This document shows, one piece after another, positions 44,688 through 54,362 of a stretch of 64,000 nt of DNA. This stretch comes from Acetivibrio mesophilus. GTDB lineage: Bacteria; Bacillota; Clostridia; Acetivibrionales; Acetivibrionaceae. Below the pieces are notes generated by a model. It saw only the letters and a list, made by a program, of their open reading frames with translations. It had not been told where the DNA came from and ran no database searches. Where the stretch lies: the NCBI RefSeq assembly GCF_004102745.1, contig NZ_RLII01000011.1:36480-100479 (forward strand). Reading direction: 5' to 3'. The first letter of the stretch is position 1. Every line of letters begins with the position of its first letter. A program made the position numbers and the translations under genes.

Positions 44688-45560
44688 ATGAAAGATTATA
44701 TTGTTAGGGCTACTGCAGGAGAGGGCACAATAAGAGCTGTCGCAGCAGTCACAACAAATATGGTTAAAGATTCGCAGAAGGTGCATGGCTTATCTCCGCT
44801 TGCCACAGTAGCCTTGGGAAGGACAATGACTGCCGCAGCTATGATGTCTACAACATTGAAGGAGGAAAAGGCCGCTATAACGGTGCAAATCAAGGGAGAT
44901 GGCCCAATTGGCGGGATTGTTGTGGTATCTGATTCATCTGCAAATATAAAAGGATATGTTCATAACCCGTTGGTCTATTTGCCTCTAAACAGTCAGGGGA
45001 AGTATGATGTTGCCGGTGCTGTCGGAAGCGGATACTTAAACGTTATAAAGGACTTGGGCTTAAAGGAGCCCTATATAGGATATGTTGACCTTGTTTCCGG
45101 CGAGATTGCCGAAGATATTACGTACTATTATGTTTATTCTGAACAGATTCCTACGGTTACAGCTCTGGGTGTGTTGACTAATGCAACCCAAATTGTTGTA
45201 AGCTCGGGAGGATTTATTTTACAGTTGATGCCGGGGGCGGATGAGGAGACAATTACATTTATTGAAAATAAGATAAATTCAATACCTCCGGTTTCGGAGC
45301 TACTGGCGCAAGGTAAAACTCCTGAGGAAATTCTTGAGATGATTCTTTCCGAAAAGGATATTAAGATAATTGACAAATCTCCATGCAGATACTTCTGTAA
45401 TTGCTCAAGGGAGCGGATGGAGAGAAATATATTAAGTTTGGGTAAGAACGAGATAATGAGTTTGATTAACGAGAACCACGGAGCAGAGGCACAATGCCAT
45501 TTCTGCAATGAAAAGTACCAGTTTTCCGAACAGGACTTATTAAACCTTATAGACGGGTAA
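44688..45560 (+). CDS. hslO: Redox-regulated chaperone Hsp33
   Basis: 290 residues, full length. N-terminal substrate-binding domain (MKDYIVRATAGEGTIRAVA, QIKGDGPIGGIVVVSDSSAN, VGSGYLNVIKDLG), linker, and the C-terminal redox switch with zinc ligands CNC (in YFCNCSRERME) and CHFC (AQCHFCNEKYQF). Oxidation of the four Cys releases zinc and activates the holdase. ATG start eight bases after GAGGGTGGG. It stands immediately upstream of the tRNA cluster. Confidence 0.96.
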   Translation: MKDYIVRATAGEGTIRAVAAVTTNMVKDSQKVHGLSPLATVALGRTMTAAAMMSTTLKEEKAAITVQIKGDGPIGGIVVVSDSSANIKGYVHNPLVYLPLNSQGKYDVAGAVGSGYLNVIKDLGLKEPYIGYVDLVSGEIAEDITYYYVYSEQIPTVTALGVLTNATQIVVSSGGFILQLMPGADEETITFIENKINSIPPVSELLAQGKTPEEILEMILSEKDIKIIDKSPCRYFCNCSRERMERNILSLGKNEIMSLINENHGAEAQCHFCNEKYQFSEQDLLNLIDG

Positions 45561-45661
45561 AATAAATGAGATAGACATTTAGTAATAGTTTGTTTTGGTG
45601 AGATTTGTAGAGATATTGAAAGCAATAAGTAAATAAATTTAGATCATACGAGTTTTTGATA

Positions 45662-45690
45662 TTGACTTTGATCAATATTTTTTGTATACT
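45662..45690 (+). promoter_or_regulatory. Promoter of the tRNA cluster
   Basis: TTGACT (45662-45667), 17 bases, TATACT (45685-45690), about 30 bases before the first tRNA. A small TGTCG/CGACA hairpin lies in the leader. Confidence 0.82.
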
Positions 45691-45721
45691 ATCAATTGTC
45701 GCAAAAACGACACGATAGTGT

Positions 45722-45797
45722 GGGCGCTTAGCTCAGCTGGGAGAGCATCTGCCTTACAAGCAGGGGGTCATAGGTTCGAGCCCTATAGTGCCCACCA
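45722..45797 (+). tRNA. tRNA-Val (TAC)
   Basis: Acceptor GGGCGCT/AGTGCCC, anticodon TAC in the loop CTTACAA, T-arm GGTTCGAGCC, CCA encoded. Confidence 0.96.
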
Positions 45798-45802
45798 CAC
45801 AT

Positions 45803-45879
45803 GGCCCGGTAGTTCAGTTGGTTAGAATGCCAGCCTGTCACGCTGGAGGTCGAGGGTTCGAGCCCCTTCCGGGTCGCCA
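45803..45879 (+). tRNA. tRNA-Asp (GTC)
   Basis: Acceptor GGCCCGG/CCGGGTC, discriminator G, anticodon GTC, CCA encoded. Confidence 0.96.
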
Positions 45880-45883
45880 ATTA

Positions 45884-45959
<76 letters not shown>

Positions 45960-45962
45960 TAT

Positions 45963-46037
45963 GCGGGTTTAACTCAGCGGTAGAGTGTCACCTTGCCAAG
46001 GTGAAAGTCGCGAGTTCAAATCTCGTAACCCGCTCCA
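45963..46037 (+). tRNA. tRNA-Gly (GCC)
   Basis: Acceptor GCGGGTT/AACCCGC, anticodon GCC in TTGCCAA, CCA encoded. Confidence 0.96.
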
Positions 46038-46046
46038 AATTAAGAA

Positions 46047-46079
46047 CTAAAGACTGGGAACTCATTTTCCAGTCTTTAG
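46047..46079 (+). other. Strong hairpin between tRNA-Gly and tRNA-Cys
   Basis: CTAAAGACTGG pairs perfectly with CCAGTCTTTAG over an 11-base loop. There is no T run, so it is more likely an RNA-processing signal or spacer structure than a terminator. Confidence 0.6.
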
Positions 46080-46090
46080 CTTCTAAATAT

Positions 46091-46165
<75 letters not shown>

Positions 46166-46185
46166 AATTATAATACAATGAGAAG

Positions 46186-46209
46186 CCCTTCATAGAAGGG
46201 TTTTTTGTT
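46186..46209 (+). terminator. Terminator of the tRNA cluster
   Basis: AAGCCCTTC pairs with GAAGGG(TT) over ATA, followed by six or more T. Confidence 0.85.
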
Positions 46210-46293
46210 GTTTTAGCCTCTTGGGGTGAAATGAAAGAGGCTAAAGCGAAGGGACTCGATGTCCCGAGCTTTTATTGGTATCTTGTAAATTTA

Positions 46294-46560
46294 CTATTTT
46301 ATTGCACTTTTATGCTTGTGATAAAACTCTTTAAGTGATTCCTTTGTGTCGCTGTCCAAGTTATGCCATCTTATACCTTGAATCGCACCTTCCAATGCTG
46401 ATAGCCGCATAATACAGGCAGAAGGATCGCGTTGAAGAATACGCAGCCACACTTCACGGCTACCTACACTTCTTAACTCTTCTACTGTGGTAATACCAAC
46501 ATCGAAAAGTTGCTTTTCTAGCTTGACTCCAATATTCGGCAATTTAGATAGATCTCCCAT
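46294..46560 (-). CDS. TfoX C-terminal domain protein
   Basis: 88 residues matching the C-terminal domain of TfoX/Sxy: LSKLPNIGVKLEKQLFDVGI (a helix-hairpin-helix-like opening), TVEELRSVGSREVWLRIL, then LSALEGAIQGIRWHNLD. In proteobacteria TfoX activates competence; stand-alone C-terminal domains in Firmicutes have no established role. The gene is monocistronic and convergent with the tRNA cluster. The ATG at 46560 is preceded by a purine-rich AAAGGAG on the minus strand. Confidence 0.9.
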   Translation of the reverse strand: MGDLSKLPNIGVKLEKQLFDVGITTVEELRSVGSREVWLRILQRDPSACIMRLSALEGAIQGIRWHNLDSDTKESLKEFYHKHKSAIK

Positions 46561-46919
46561 TGATTAAAGCTCCTTTATTATTGACTGTATGAATAATTTT
46601 GACATCAAAGTGGTGCCGTAAACTAAACTTGATGCTTAAATATAAAGTTACCTATTAAAGGCAATAGCAGAAAATTTATTTTTTATTATATCAAAGTATA
46701 TATTAGCCTTCAATATTATTCATTGCTTGCATGAAAATAGTAGTGTTCAAAATCCGAACCGTGGAATTGTTTAAATGTGGAATTACATACGTAGTGCGGA
46801 ATTATTAATATAATAGAGAAAAAGGAAGCATTTCGAAAATCAAATGTGAAAGTTGTGTTATATCTTTAACAATATCGAAAAATGCAATGGAGATCAATTA
46901 AAACCTACAAAAAACTAAC

Positions 46920-46979
46920 TTGACAGAAAAATTGCTACTTTGTAAAATAGTATTAGCAGTCGATATTTGAGAGTGCTAA
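46920..46979 (+). promoter_or_regulatory. Sigma-A promoter with CIRCE (HrcA) operator
   Basis: TTGACA (46920-46925), 17 bases, TAAAAT (46943-46948), then TTAGCAGTC-N9-GAGTGCTAA (46953-46979), a CIRCE element with one mismatch. A 177-base leader follows before the gene at 47157. The rest of the gap (46561-46919) is AT-rich with nothing recognisable. Confidence 0.85.
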
Positions 46980-47156
46980 TGTGACGTTTTTATATACCTT
47001 TTACTTTATTGATATTTATTAACAGCGTTTGTTCGTTATTGATATTTTATCTTTAAAAACAAAAAGGAGCATAAAGCGTTTTTTTATTGCTTAAGTGTTA
47101 ATGCGTTGCAGGTTCAATGACCTAACTACCGTGATAAAGCGGAAGGGGGAAGAGGT

Positions 47157-47753
47157 ATGTGGGCAGGTTTCTGTGACACTGTTATCTACTTTGTTCTGTA
47201 CTCATTTATTGGTTGGATTTCTGAAGTTGCTTATGCTGCTTATTTGGAAAAACGATTTGTAAACAGGGGAGTTCTTGCGGGACCTATATGTCCTATCTAT
47301 GGATTTGGGGCTCTTTTCATTTTAGGAATTGATGTGTTCATTAAGCCCGGAACTATGCCTGTATACGCGAGTGTAGCTTTGGCAATTCTGATTACCACTA
47401 TTCTAGAGTACATAACAGGATATATATTGGAGAAATTTTTTGATATCAAGGCATGGGATTACAGCAATGAGGAATTAAATTTACATGGGCGTATTTGTGC
47501 TAAATTTTCGCTACTATGGGGAATATTTGCATATCTATTATTGTCATTCTTGCATCCTATGCTCTCAATGTATGTAAATGCTATAGACCCGTCATTCAAA
47601 CAGGTTGCCGCCATCCTGATGTTTGGGTTGATAATCGTCGATACTGCCAAGACATTGGCTAGAACAGATGCGTTTAGAGTTATAAAATATAATAATGTTG
47701 AATGCTGTTTTGAGCAGAAAGAACAAGAGGAACTTAGCCATGAATATAGGTAA
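47157..47753 (+). CDS. Putative ABC-transporter type IV permease-like membrane protein
   Basis: 198 residues with five or six membrane segments and the family opening SFIGWISEVAYAAYLEKRFVNRGVL..GPICPIYG, as in proteins annotated 'putative ABC transporter permease' (PF06541-like). Clostridial genomes carry several copies of this family, none with a proven substrate. ATG follows GGAAGGGGGAAGAGG. It is the first gene behind a CIRCE-controlled promoter and so may be heat-inducible, which is not usual for this family. A strong terminator follows. Confidence 0.82.
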   Translation: MWAGFCDTVIYFVLYSFIGWISEVAYAAYLEKRFVNRGVLAGPICPIYGFGALFILGIDVFIKPGTMPVYASVALAILITTILEYITGYILEKFFDIKAWDYSNEELNLHGRICAKFSLLWGIFAYLLLSFLHPMLSMYVNAIDPSFKQVAAILMFGLIIVDTAKTLARTDAFRVIKYNNVECCFEQKEQEELSHEYR

Positions 47754-47783
47754 ATTCACAAAAAGTTCAAAATGATATTTAAG

Positions 47784-47830
47784 AAGCCTTAATCATACAT
47801 TTCGGATGTAGTAGATTAAGGCTTTTTATT
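47784..47830 (+). terminator. Terminator after the permease-like gene
   Basis: AAGCCTTAATC pairs with GATTAAGGCTT, with an inner ATACAT/ATGTAG stem, followed by TTTATTT. Confidence 0.88.
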
Positions 47831-47900
47831 TGCCTCCATAAAATCTTCATAAATTCCTGCTATTATTTATCTATAATATATTTAAAGGGCAGGGGAGAAT

Positions 47901-48389
47901 ATGAGTAAAAAGAAGCAAAGCTCAAAAAAAGGCATATTTATTACCATTGGTATTGCTGCAATCATAATAGGGGGGACATTTGTTGCAAGAAGCATAAGTG
48001 GCCGCGAAACCGTATCAACAGGAGATTTAATAATTCCCAAGAGTGAGGTTACGGAAAAAGTAAAATTCTATCCATATAATGCGGATGGAACCAAATTGGA
48101 AGTGTTAGCTGTCAAGGCCAGCGACGGTTCAATAAGGACGGCTTTTAACACTTGTCAGGTATGTAATGGCTCTCCATGGGCATATTTCAAGCAGCAGGGG
48201 GAGTTTTTGGTTTGCCAAAACTGCGGAAACAGCTTTAAAATGGATATGGTTGAACAGGAAAGAGGCGGTTGCAACCCGGTACCGATTACAAAAGACGAGA
48301 AAACAGATGATGGCACAAACATTATTATTTCAAAAGATTTTATATTAGAGAATAAAGATTTATTTGCTGACAATTGGAAATCAAAGTAG
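47901..48389 (+). CDS. DUF2318 membrane-anchored metal-binding protein
   Basis: 162 residues. One N-terminal membrane helix (about 11-30) and an extracellular DUF2318 domain with two CxxC pairs (NTCQVCNGSPWAYF and FLVCQNCGNSF), the pattern of this family. DUF2318 proteins are linked to iron or copper handling at the membrane, often beside FTR1 or SafE-type transporters. ATG after AGGGCAGGGGAG. First gene of the copper operon; the next gene's start lies 40 bases beyond its stop. Confidence 0.88.
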   Translation: MSKKKQSSKKGIFITIGIAAIIIGGTFVARSISGRETVSTGDLIIPKSEVTEKVKFYPYNADGTKLEVLAVKASDGSIRTAFNTCQVCNGSPWAYFKQQGEFLVCQNCGNSFKMDMVEQERGGCNPVPITKDEKTDDGTNIIISKDFILENKDLFADNWKSK

Positions 48390-48429
48390 AGGCTTAGGGC
48401 TAGCTAACAATATGTGCTGGAGGGATACT

Positions 48430-49929
48430 ATGGAAGAAAAGTTGGCAGTAAATAAACTTTATATAGACGGAATGACTTGTACAGGCTGTGAGACGAGAAT
48501 AGAGAATGTGCTGAAAAAATTAGATGGAGTGACGGATGTAAAGGCTAAATATAGCAGTTCAACTGTTTATGTGGCTTATGATATAAAAAGAATACAGCCG
48601 GAAAATATAATTAAAGCTATTGAAAAGCTTGATTATAAAGTAAAAGGTATCGAAGAGGGAACGGATACACGCCGTGATAAAAAAGATAGTCCGGTGCTGA
48701 AAGACGAAAACAGAACGGAAACGGGGCAAATTGTCGGCATTATCATTATCATTCTTGCCTTTGTTATGATTACAAAAAATTCTCAGGTACTTGATTTTAT
48801 GCCGCAGATAGACCCGTCGATGAGCTATGGACTGCTTTTTGTTGTGGGACTTTTAACCTCACTTCACTGTATTGCGATGTGCGGTGGGATTAATATGTCT
48901 GTATGTATGCAATACAAAGGCGATGACGATAAATCCGGGACTTGCGGTGAGACAAGCGGCAAGGCAAAAAAGCCGATTGAATTTGCACGGCTTAGGCCAA
49001 GTCTTTTGTACAACCTAGGAAGAGTAATTTCCTATACCGTTGTTGGAGGTATTGTGGGGGCACTTGGCTCTGTAATTAGTTTTTCGGGTGCCGCAAAGGG
49101 TGCGGTGGCAATATTATCCGGTGTCTTCATGGTCATTATGGGATTAAATATGTTGAATCTTTTTCCAATATTAAGAAAGATTAATCCCAGAATGCCTAAA
49201 ATTTTTGGCAGTAAGATAAGCAATGTTAAAAACAAGGGACCTTTGCTTGTAGGACTTCTAAATGGTCTGATGCCGTGCGGACCTCTTCAGGCGATGCAGC
49301 TGTACGCTCTAGGAACGGGAAGTTTTGTTGCCGGTGCGGCATCTATGTTTATGTTTTCTTTAGGGACTGTTCCTCTTATGCTTGGTCTTGGGGCAATAAG
49401 CTCAATAGTCAGCGGAAAGTTTACAAAGAAGATGATGAAAGTAAGTGCAGTTTTGGTAATGGTTTTGGGAATTGTTATGTTGAACAGAGGGCTTAGTCTT
49501 TCAGGATATAATTTATCTCCTTTCTATGCTGCCTCCGGAAAGTCCGCCAGCATTGCCAAAGTTGAAAATGATATTCAGGTTGTTGCAACCCAGTTGGAGC
49601 CGGGAAGGTATGAATCGATAATCGTGCAAAAGGGTATACCAGTTAAATGGACAATAAAGGCCAATAAGGAAGACCTGAACGGCTGCAATAACGCAATTGT
49701 TGCCCGGGAGTTTGGAATAGACAATAAGAAGCTGGGAATTGGAGATAATATAATTGAATTTACGCCGGATAAGGAAGGTAATTTTGTTTATTCATGTTGG
49801 ATGGGAATGATTCGTGGGTATATAAAAGTGGTAGATGATATTAATGCCGCAGATCAAGATGACATTAATGAAAATAATGAAGGGTTTAAGCTGTCCGGAA
49901 CGTTGGGTGGAGGTTGTTGTAGTTTTTGA
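48430..49929 (+). CDS. HMA - TauE/SafE (UreH-like) - cupredoxin fusion membrane protein
   Basis: 499 residues, three parts. An HMA metal-binding domain (about 1-75) with GMTCTGCETRI. A six-helix TauE/SafE (sulfite-exporter or UreH-like) transporter (about 100-390) with SLHCIAMCGGINMSV and the mirrored GLMPCGPLQAMQLYALGTGS, both Cys-bearing half-motifs. Then a periplasm-type cupredoxin domain (about 405-480) ending in YSCWMGMIRGYI, giving Cys and Met copper ligands. The C-terminus is LGGGCCSF, another thiol pair. ATG 48430 is seven bases after GGAGG. It lies in a copper operon, so copper movement across the membrane is the likely role. Confidence 0.88.
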   Translation: MEEKLAVNKLYIDGMTCTGCETRIENVLKKLDGVTDVKAKYSSSTVYVAYDIKRIQPENIIKAIEKLDYKVKGIEEGTDTRRDKKDSPVLKDENRTETGQIVGIIIIILAFVMITKNSQVLDFMPQIDPSMSYGLLFVVGLLTSLHCIAMCGGINMSVCMQYKGDDDKSGTCGETSGKAKKPIEFARLRPSLLYNLGRVISYTVVGGIVGALGSVISFSGAAKGAVAILSGVFMVIMGLNMLNLFPILRKINPRMPKIFGSKISNVKNKGPLLVGLLNGLMPCGPLQAMQLYALGTGSFVAGAASMFMFSLGTVPLMLGLGAISSIVSGKFTKKMMKVSAVLVMVLGIVMLNRGLSLSGYNLSPFYAASGKSASIAKVENDIQVVATQLEPGRYESIIVQKGIPVKWTIKANKEDLNGCNNAIVAREFGIDNKKLGIGDNIIEFTPDKEGNFVYSCWMGMIRGYIKVVDDINAADQDDINENNEGFKLSGTLGGGCCSF

Positions 49930-49969
49930 CTTAATATAAAAAATAAATATATAGTTTAAGGGTGTGACA

Positions 49970-52204
49970 ATGATGAACAGCAAAGAATTGTTGGTAGAAA
50001 ATGAGAATAAGGCAAAGATAGAGCTTAAAATAACAGGAATGTCTTGTGCTGCATGTAGCGCGAGAATTGAAAAAAGGCTTAATAAAGTTGACGGAGTGGC
50101 AAAGGCGTCTGTAAACCTTGCAACGGAAAGGGCCAACATCGAATATGACATGGAAAAGGTCAAGACAGCCGATTTGATTAAGACCATAGATGACCTTGGC
50201 TATAAGGCCGAAAGGATTGAAAATGTTTCCCAGGATAGGGAAAGAGAACAGAGAGAAAAAGAAATTAAGAGGCTAAGGATGGAGCTTATTGCTTCTGCGA
50301 TTCTAAGTTCTCCGCTGATAGCTGCCATGATTTTTATGCTTGTAAATATTGATATTCCTTTCCTGCACAATGAGTATTTTCAGCTTATTATTTCAACTCC
50401 GGTTCAATTTATTATAGGATTTCGATTCTACAAGAATGCTTATCATGCCTTAAAGGCCAAGAGTGCCAATATGGACGTACTCATTGCAATGGGAACATCG
50501 GCAGCTTATTTTTTCAGCATATACAATGCCTTTTTTGCTCATTCGATGGAGATGGGCATGATGAAAGAGCTGTATTTTGAAGCGAGCAGCACAATTATAA
50601 CGCTGATTCTTCTCGGGAAGTACCTTGAGGCTGTTGCGAAAGGCAAAACCTCGGAAGCCATCAAAAAACTCATGGGACTCAAGGCAAAGACCGCAAGAGT
50701 CATAAGAAATGGAGTTGAAGAAGATATCCCGGTGGAAGATGTGCAAGTCGGCGATATTATTGTGGTGAGGCCGGGAGAGAAGATTCCGGTTGACGGTAAA
50801 ATAATTGAGGGGGATTCCTCTATCGATGAATCAATGCTGACAGGTGAAAGCCTGCCGGTGGAGAAGAAGGCTGGGGATTTTGTAACCGGGGCGACTATAA
50901 ATAAATTCGGAACATTTAAGTTTGAAGCTACTAAAGTTGGAAAGGATACAGTTCTTTCCCAGATTATTAAGATGGTTGAAGATGCCCAGGGTTCAAAGGC
51001 TCCTATTCAGAAAATCGCCGATCAGGTATCCGGTGTTTTTGTGCCTGCGGTCATTGTAATAGCTATTGTAACGTTTGCTATATGGTACTTGGTAACCCGC
51101 GAACTGAATTTGGCTATTGTCAGTGCTGTGTCGGTACTGGTTATTGCTTGCCCCTGTGCCCTTGGACTGGCAACGCCGACTGCCATCATGGTGGGGACGG
51201 GCAAGGGAGCAGAAAAGGGGATACTGATTAAGGGCGGAGAATACTTGGAATTGGCCTACAAGCTTAATTCTGTTGTTTTGGATAAAACTGGAACCATAAC
51301 AAAGGGTCAGCCTGAGGTTACCGATATTATTCCTCTTGGGGATATGGATGAGTTGGAAATTATAAGATTATCGGCGATTGCTGAAAAGGCATCGGAGCAT
51401 CCTTTGGGTGTTGCTATATTTGAAAAGGGCAAAAGCAAATTTGGTATCATACCGGATCCGTCAAGATTTCAAGCGATCCCCGGAAGGGGTGTTGCGGCGG
51501 TAATCGAGGATAAGACCATATATATAGGCACAAGGAAACTTATGAAAGAGAAAGGGATTAATATTTTTAGAATAGAGTCCGATATTGCAAAGCTTGAAGA
51601 TGAGGGCAAAACTGCGATGCTTATGGCAGTAAATGAGCGTGTCGAAGCAATCTTGGCTGTTGCGGATACAGTGAAGGAGAACTCCAAGGAAGCAATAGAA
51701 CAGCTATTGAAGATGGGGATTGATGTGTATATGATTACAGGCGATAATGCAAGGACGGCAAAGGCTATCGCAAAACAGGTAGGAATAACTAATGTATTGG
51801 CTGAAGTGCTACCTGAAAACAAAGCAGAGGAAGTTGAGAAGCTTAAAAAGCAGGGGAAGATTGTTGCTATGGTGGGGGACGGCATTAATGATGCCCCAGC
51901 GCTTGCAACAGCAGATATTGGAATGGCCATCGGTACTGGAACGGATGTTGCTATGGAAGCGGCAGATATTACCCTTATGAGGGGAGACTTAAGGTCAATA
52001 CCTACTGCTATAAAGCTCTCAAAGAGGACCATGAGGAAGATCAAGCAGAATCTTTTCTGGGCATTTATATACAATATAATCGGTATTCCCTTTGCAGCCT
52101 TTGGATTGCTTAGCCCGATTATTGCCGGGGGCGCAATGGCCTTTAGCTCTGTGTCGGTAGTAACCAACTCTTTAAGCTTGAAAAGGTACAACCCGGAAAA
52201 GTAA
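49970..52204 (+). CDS. copA: Copper-translocating P-type ATPase (P-IB)
   Basis: 744 residues. One N-terminal HMA domain ([15 protein letters not shown], Cys26 and Cys29), eight membrane helices, actuator [11 protein letters not shown], the ion-channel motif [16 protein letters not shown], phosphorylation site [16 protein letters not shown] of the P-IB nucleotide domain, and [17 protein letters not shown]-terminal helices carry YN ([14 protein letters not shown]) and [13 protein letters not shown], the Cu+ signature. It exports Cu+ from the cytoplasm. ATG 49970, seven bases after AAGGG, is preferred over the GTG at 49964. It is 40 bases behind the SafE fusion gene. Confidence 0.95.
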   Translation: MMNSKELLVENENKAKIELKITGMSCAACSARIEKRLNKVDGVAKASVNLATERANIEYDMEKVKTADLIKTIDDLGYKAERIENVSQDREREQREKEIKRLRMELIASAILSSPLIAAMIFMLVNIDIPFLHNEYFQLIISTPVQFIIGFRFYKNAYHALKAKSANMDVLIAMGTSAAYFFSIYNAFFAHSMEMGMMKELYFEASSTIITLILLGKYLEAVAKGKTSEAIKKLMGLKAKTARVIRNGVEEDIPVEDVQVGDIIVVRPGEKIPVDGKIIEGDSSIDESMLTGESLPVEKKAGDFVTGATINKFGTFKFEATKVGKDTVLSQIIKMVEDAQGSKAPIQKIADQVSGVFVPAVIVIAIVTFAIWYLVTRELNLAIVSAVSVLVIACPCALGLATPTAIMVGTGKGAEKGILIKGGEYLELAYKLNSVVLDKTGTITKGQPEVTDIIPLGDMDELEIIRLSAIAEKASEHPLGVAIFEKGKSKFGIIPDPSRFQAIPGRGVAAVIEDKTIYIGTRKLMKEKGINIFRIESDIAKLEDEGKTAMLMAVNERVEAILAVADTVKENSKEAIEQLLKMGIDVYMITGDNARTAKAIAKQVGITNVLAEVLPENKAEEVEKLKKQGKIVAMVGDGINDAPALATADIGMAIGTGTDVAMEAADITLMRGDLRSIPTAIKLSKRTMRKIKQNLFWAFIYNIIGIPFAAFGLLSPIIAGGAMAFSSVSVVTNSLSLKRYNPEK

Positions 52205-52241
52205 ATTATATAAGTTTTGGCCTGGATAGGGGGCTTGCAAT

Positions 52242-52955
52242 ATGCTTAACTATTCCAAAAGAATACTGGTAGTAGATGATGAGAAAAAGATTGTTGAAGT
52301 GGTAAAATCGTATCTTGAACATAGCGGGTATGAGGTATTTGAAGCCTATACCGGAAAAGAGGCACTGGAGGTATTTGAAAAAGTGCCTCTGTCCCTCATA
52401 GTGCTTGATTTGATGCTTCCTGATTTGGGCGGAGAAGAAATATGCAAGATTATAAGAAATAGGTCAAGAGTACCGGTTATAATGCTGACAGCAAAAGCGG
52501 AAGAAGAGGATATTCTTAAGGGACTTAATATCGGCGCCGATGATTACATAACCAAACCTTTTAGCCCAAAACAGCTGGTTGCAAGGGTTGCGGCGGTACT
52601 TAGAAGAACATCCGAAGACCCGGTGCCACTTTCAAATATTTATTCATTCAATAACGGTGATCTTGTCATAGACAGCTTGAAGTATGAAGTGAGAAAAGGC
52701 AATAATATAGTGAATTTGACCCCGAAGGAATATAAAATTCTTATGACTTTAGTTAAATATCCCGGGAAGACTTTTACGCGGGAGGAGCTTATCCACATAG
52801 CGTTAGGAGATGATTTTGAGGGCTTTGATAGAACGGTGGATACCCACATCAAAAATTTGAGACAAAAGATTGAGACCGATTCAAAAGCACCGAAATATAT
52901 TATGACGGTCCATGGAGTCGGATATAGGTTCCAGGGTTCTGAAGCACATGATTAG
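52242..52955 (+). CDS. OmpR-family response regulator of the copper operon
   Basis: 237 residues. Receiver with VDDEKK, phospho-acceptor Asp56 in IVLDLMLPDLGG, and YITKPFSP; winged helix with TPKEYKILMTLVKYPGKTFTRE..L and TVDTHIKNLRQKI. It follows copA by 37 bases and precedes its kinase by about 15. Likely controls this operon in response to metal, by analogy with CusR/CopR, though no binding site could be assigned. Confidence 0.93.
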   Translation: MLNYSKRILVVDDEKKIVEVVKSYLEHSGYEVFEAYTGKEALEVFEKVPLSLIVLDLMLPDLGGEEICKIIRNRSRVPVIMLTAKAEEEDILKGLNIGADDYITKPFSPKQLVARVAAVLRRTSEDPVPLSNIYSFNNGDLVIDSLKYEVRKGNNIVNLTPKEYKILMTLVKYPGKTFTREELIHIALGDDFEGFDRTVDTHIKNLRQKIETDSKAPKYIMTVHGVGYRFQGSEAHD

Positions 52956-52970
52956 AAGAGGGGATTTGTG

Positions 52971-54362
52971 ATGAAATTCAGTTTGAGGATAAAGCTATCT
53001 GTTTCCTATCTTTTAGTTGCCATAATAAGTGTTGCCCTTGTAATGGCATTAACCAATATGTTTCTTGACAGTCACTTCAGAAAATATGCCAATTGGAATC
53101 AGGAACAGAGAAACCGTGATGTTGTTACATCGGTAAGCCAACAGTATCTGGGAGACGGAAAATGGAATACGGATATGATTGAGGCTATTGGTACCAGTGC
53201 GCTTGAAAATGGTTTGATAATAAAGGTAAAGGATATCAGCGGTAAAGTAATCTGGGATGCGACAGCCCATAATAACGGAATGTGCCAGCGGATTATTGAG
53301 CATATGGCACACAATGTGAGCAGTCGTTATCCTGATGTAGGAGGGGCCTACAGGGAGATACCCTACGAGGTAAAATATAATGAAGAAAATGTCGGTTTGG
53401 TGGAGGTGGGCTCTTATGGGCCATACTATTTGAATGATAATGACCTTGCTTTTATAAACACCTTAAACAAGATTCTTATTGGAGTGGGTGTTTTTTCAGT
53501 GATTTTATCGCTGGTGCTAGGAAGCATAATGGCAAGGAGGTTGAGTCTACCTATAGCCAGGGTTATAAGCAGTGCGCAATCGATTTCCCGGGGATACTTT
53601 TCCGATAGAATATCCGAAGAATCTACAACGGAAGAAATATGCCAGCTTACATCAACAATCAATAACCTGGCCCAAACCCTTGAGAAGCAGGAAGCACTGC
53701 GCAAAAAGATGGGTGCTGATGTGGCTCATGAGCTTAGGACACCGCTTGCAACATTGCAAAGCCATATGGAAGCTATGATAGACGGCATATGGGAGCCGGA
53801 TGCAGACAGACTTAAAAGCTGTCATGAGGAAATAATCAGGATAAATAAGATGGTGGGAGATCTTGAAAAGCTGGCAAAGTATGAGAGTGAAAGCCTTGTA
53901 TTGAATAAAGTCAGGTTTGACATATCGGAACTGATACGAAGAATTGTATGTAATTTTGAGCCGGAATTTAAAAATAGAGGGATTGAAATTGCCTTTGAGG
54001 GTGAGGTTGAGGAGATTTTTGCAGACAGAGATAAAATGAGTCAGGTAATTATTAACCTTATATCGAATGCCTTGAAGTATACACAAGAGGGAGGTATGGT
54101 TAGAATAAGCGCTCGGGGTAGGGGGGGTGCGGTTGAAATCCGAGTGAAGGATAATGGGCAGGGTATACCTGAAGAGGACTTGCCCTTTGTATTCGAAAGA
54201 CTTTATAGGGCGGATAAGTCGCGAAACAGGCTCACGGGAGGGGCAGGTATAGGACTTACCATTGCCAAGACAATCATCGAAGCTCACAATGGACGTATAG
54301 AGGTTTCCAGTAAAATAAATGAGGGAACGGAATTTCTTATAACATTGCAAAAAGGTATTTAA
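52971..54362 (+). CDS. Sensor histidine kinase of the copper operon
   Basis: 463 residues, BaeS/CusS-like. Membrane helices at about 11-31 and 166-187. The extracellular loop (about 32-165) contains a cluster of possible Cu+ ligands: His100, Met104, Cys105, His111, Met112, His114. HAMP follows (about 188-241), then HisKA with His253 (GADVAHELRTPLATLQ) and the ATPase domain (VIINLISNALKYT, DNGQGIP, GGAGIGLTIAK). ATG 52971 or GTG 52968 after GAGGGG. Copper sensing is inferred from the ligand cluster and the operon. Confidence 0.93.
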   Translation: MKFSLRIKLSVSYLLVAIISVALVMALTNMFLDSHFRKYANWNQEQRNRDVVTSVSQQYLGDGKWNTDMIEAIGTSALENGLIIKVKDISGKVIWDATAHNNGMCQRIIEHMAHNVSSRYPDVGGAYREIPYEVKYNEENVGLVEVGSYGPYYLNDNDLAFINTLNKILIGVGVFSVILSLVLGSIMARRLSLPIARVISSAQSISRGYFSDRISEESTTEEICQLTSTINNLAQTLEKQEALRKKMGADVAHELRTPLATLQSHMEAMIDGIWEPDADRLKSCHEEIIRINKMVGDLEKLAKYESESLVLNKVRFDISELIRRIVCNFEPEFKNRGIEIAFEGEVEEIFADRDKMSQVIINLISNALKYTQEGGMVRISARGRGGAVEIRVKDNGQGIPEEDLPFVFERLYRADKSRNRLTGGAGIGLTIAKTIIEAHNGRIEVSSKINEGTEFLITLQKGI

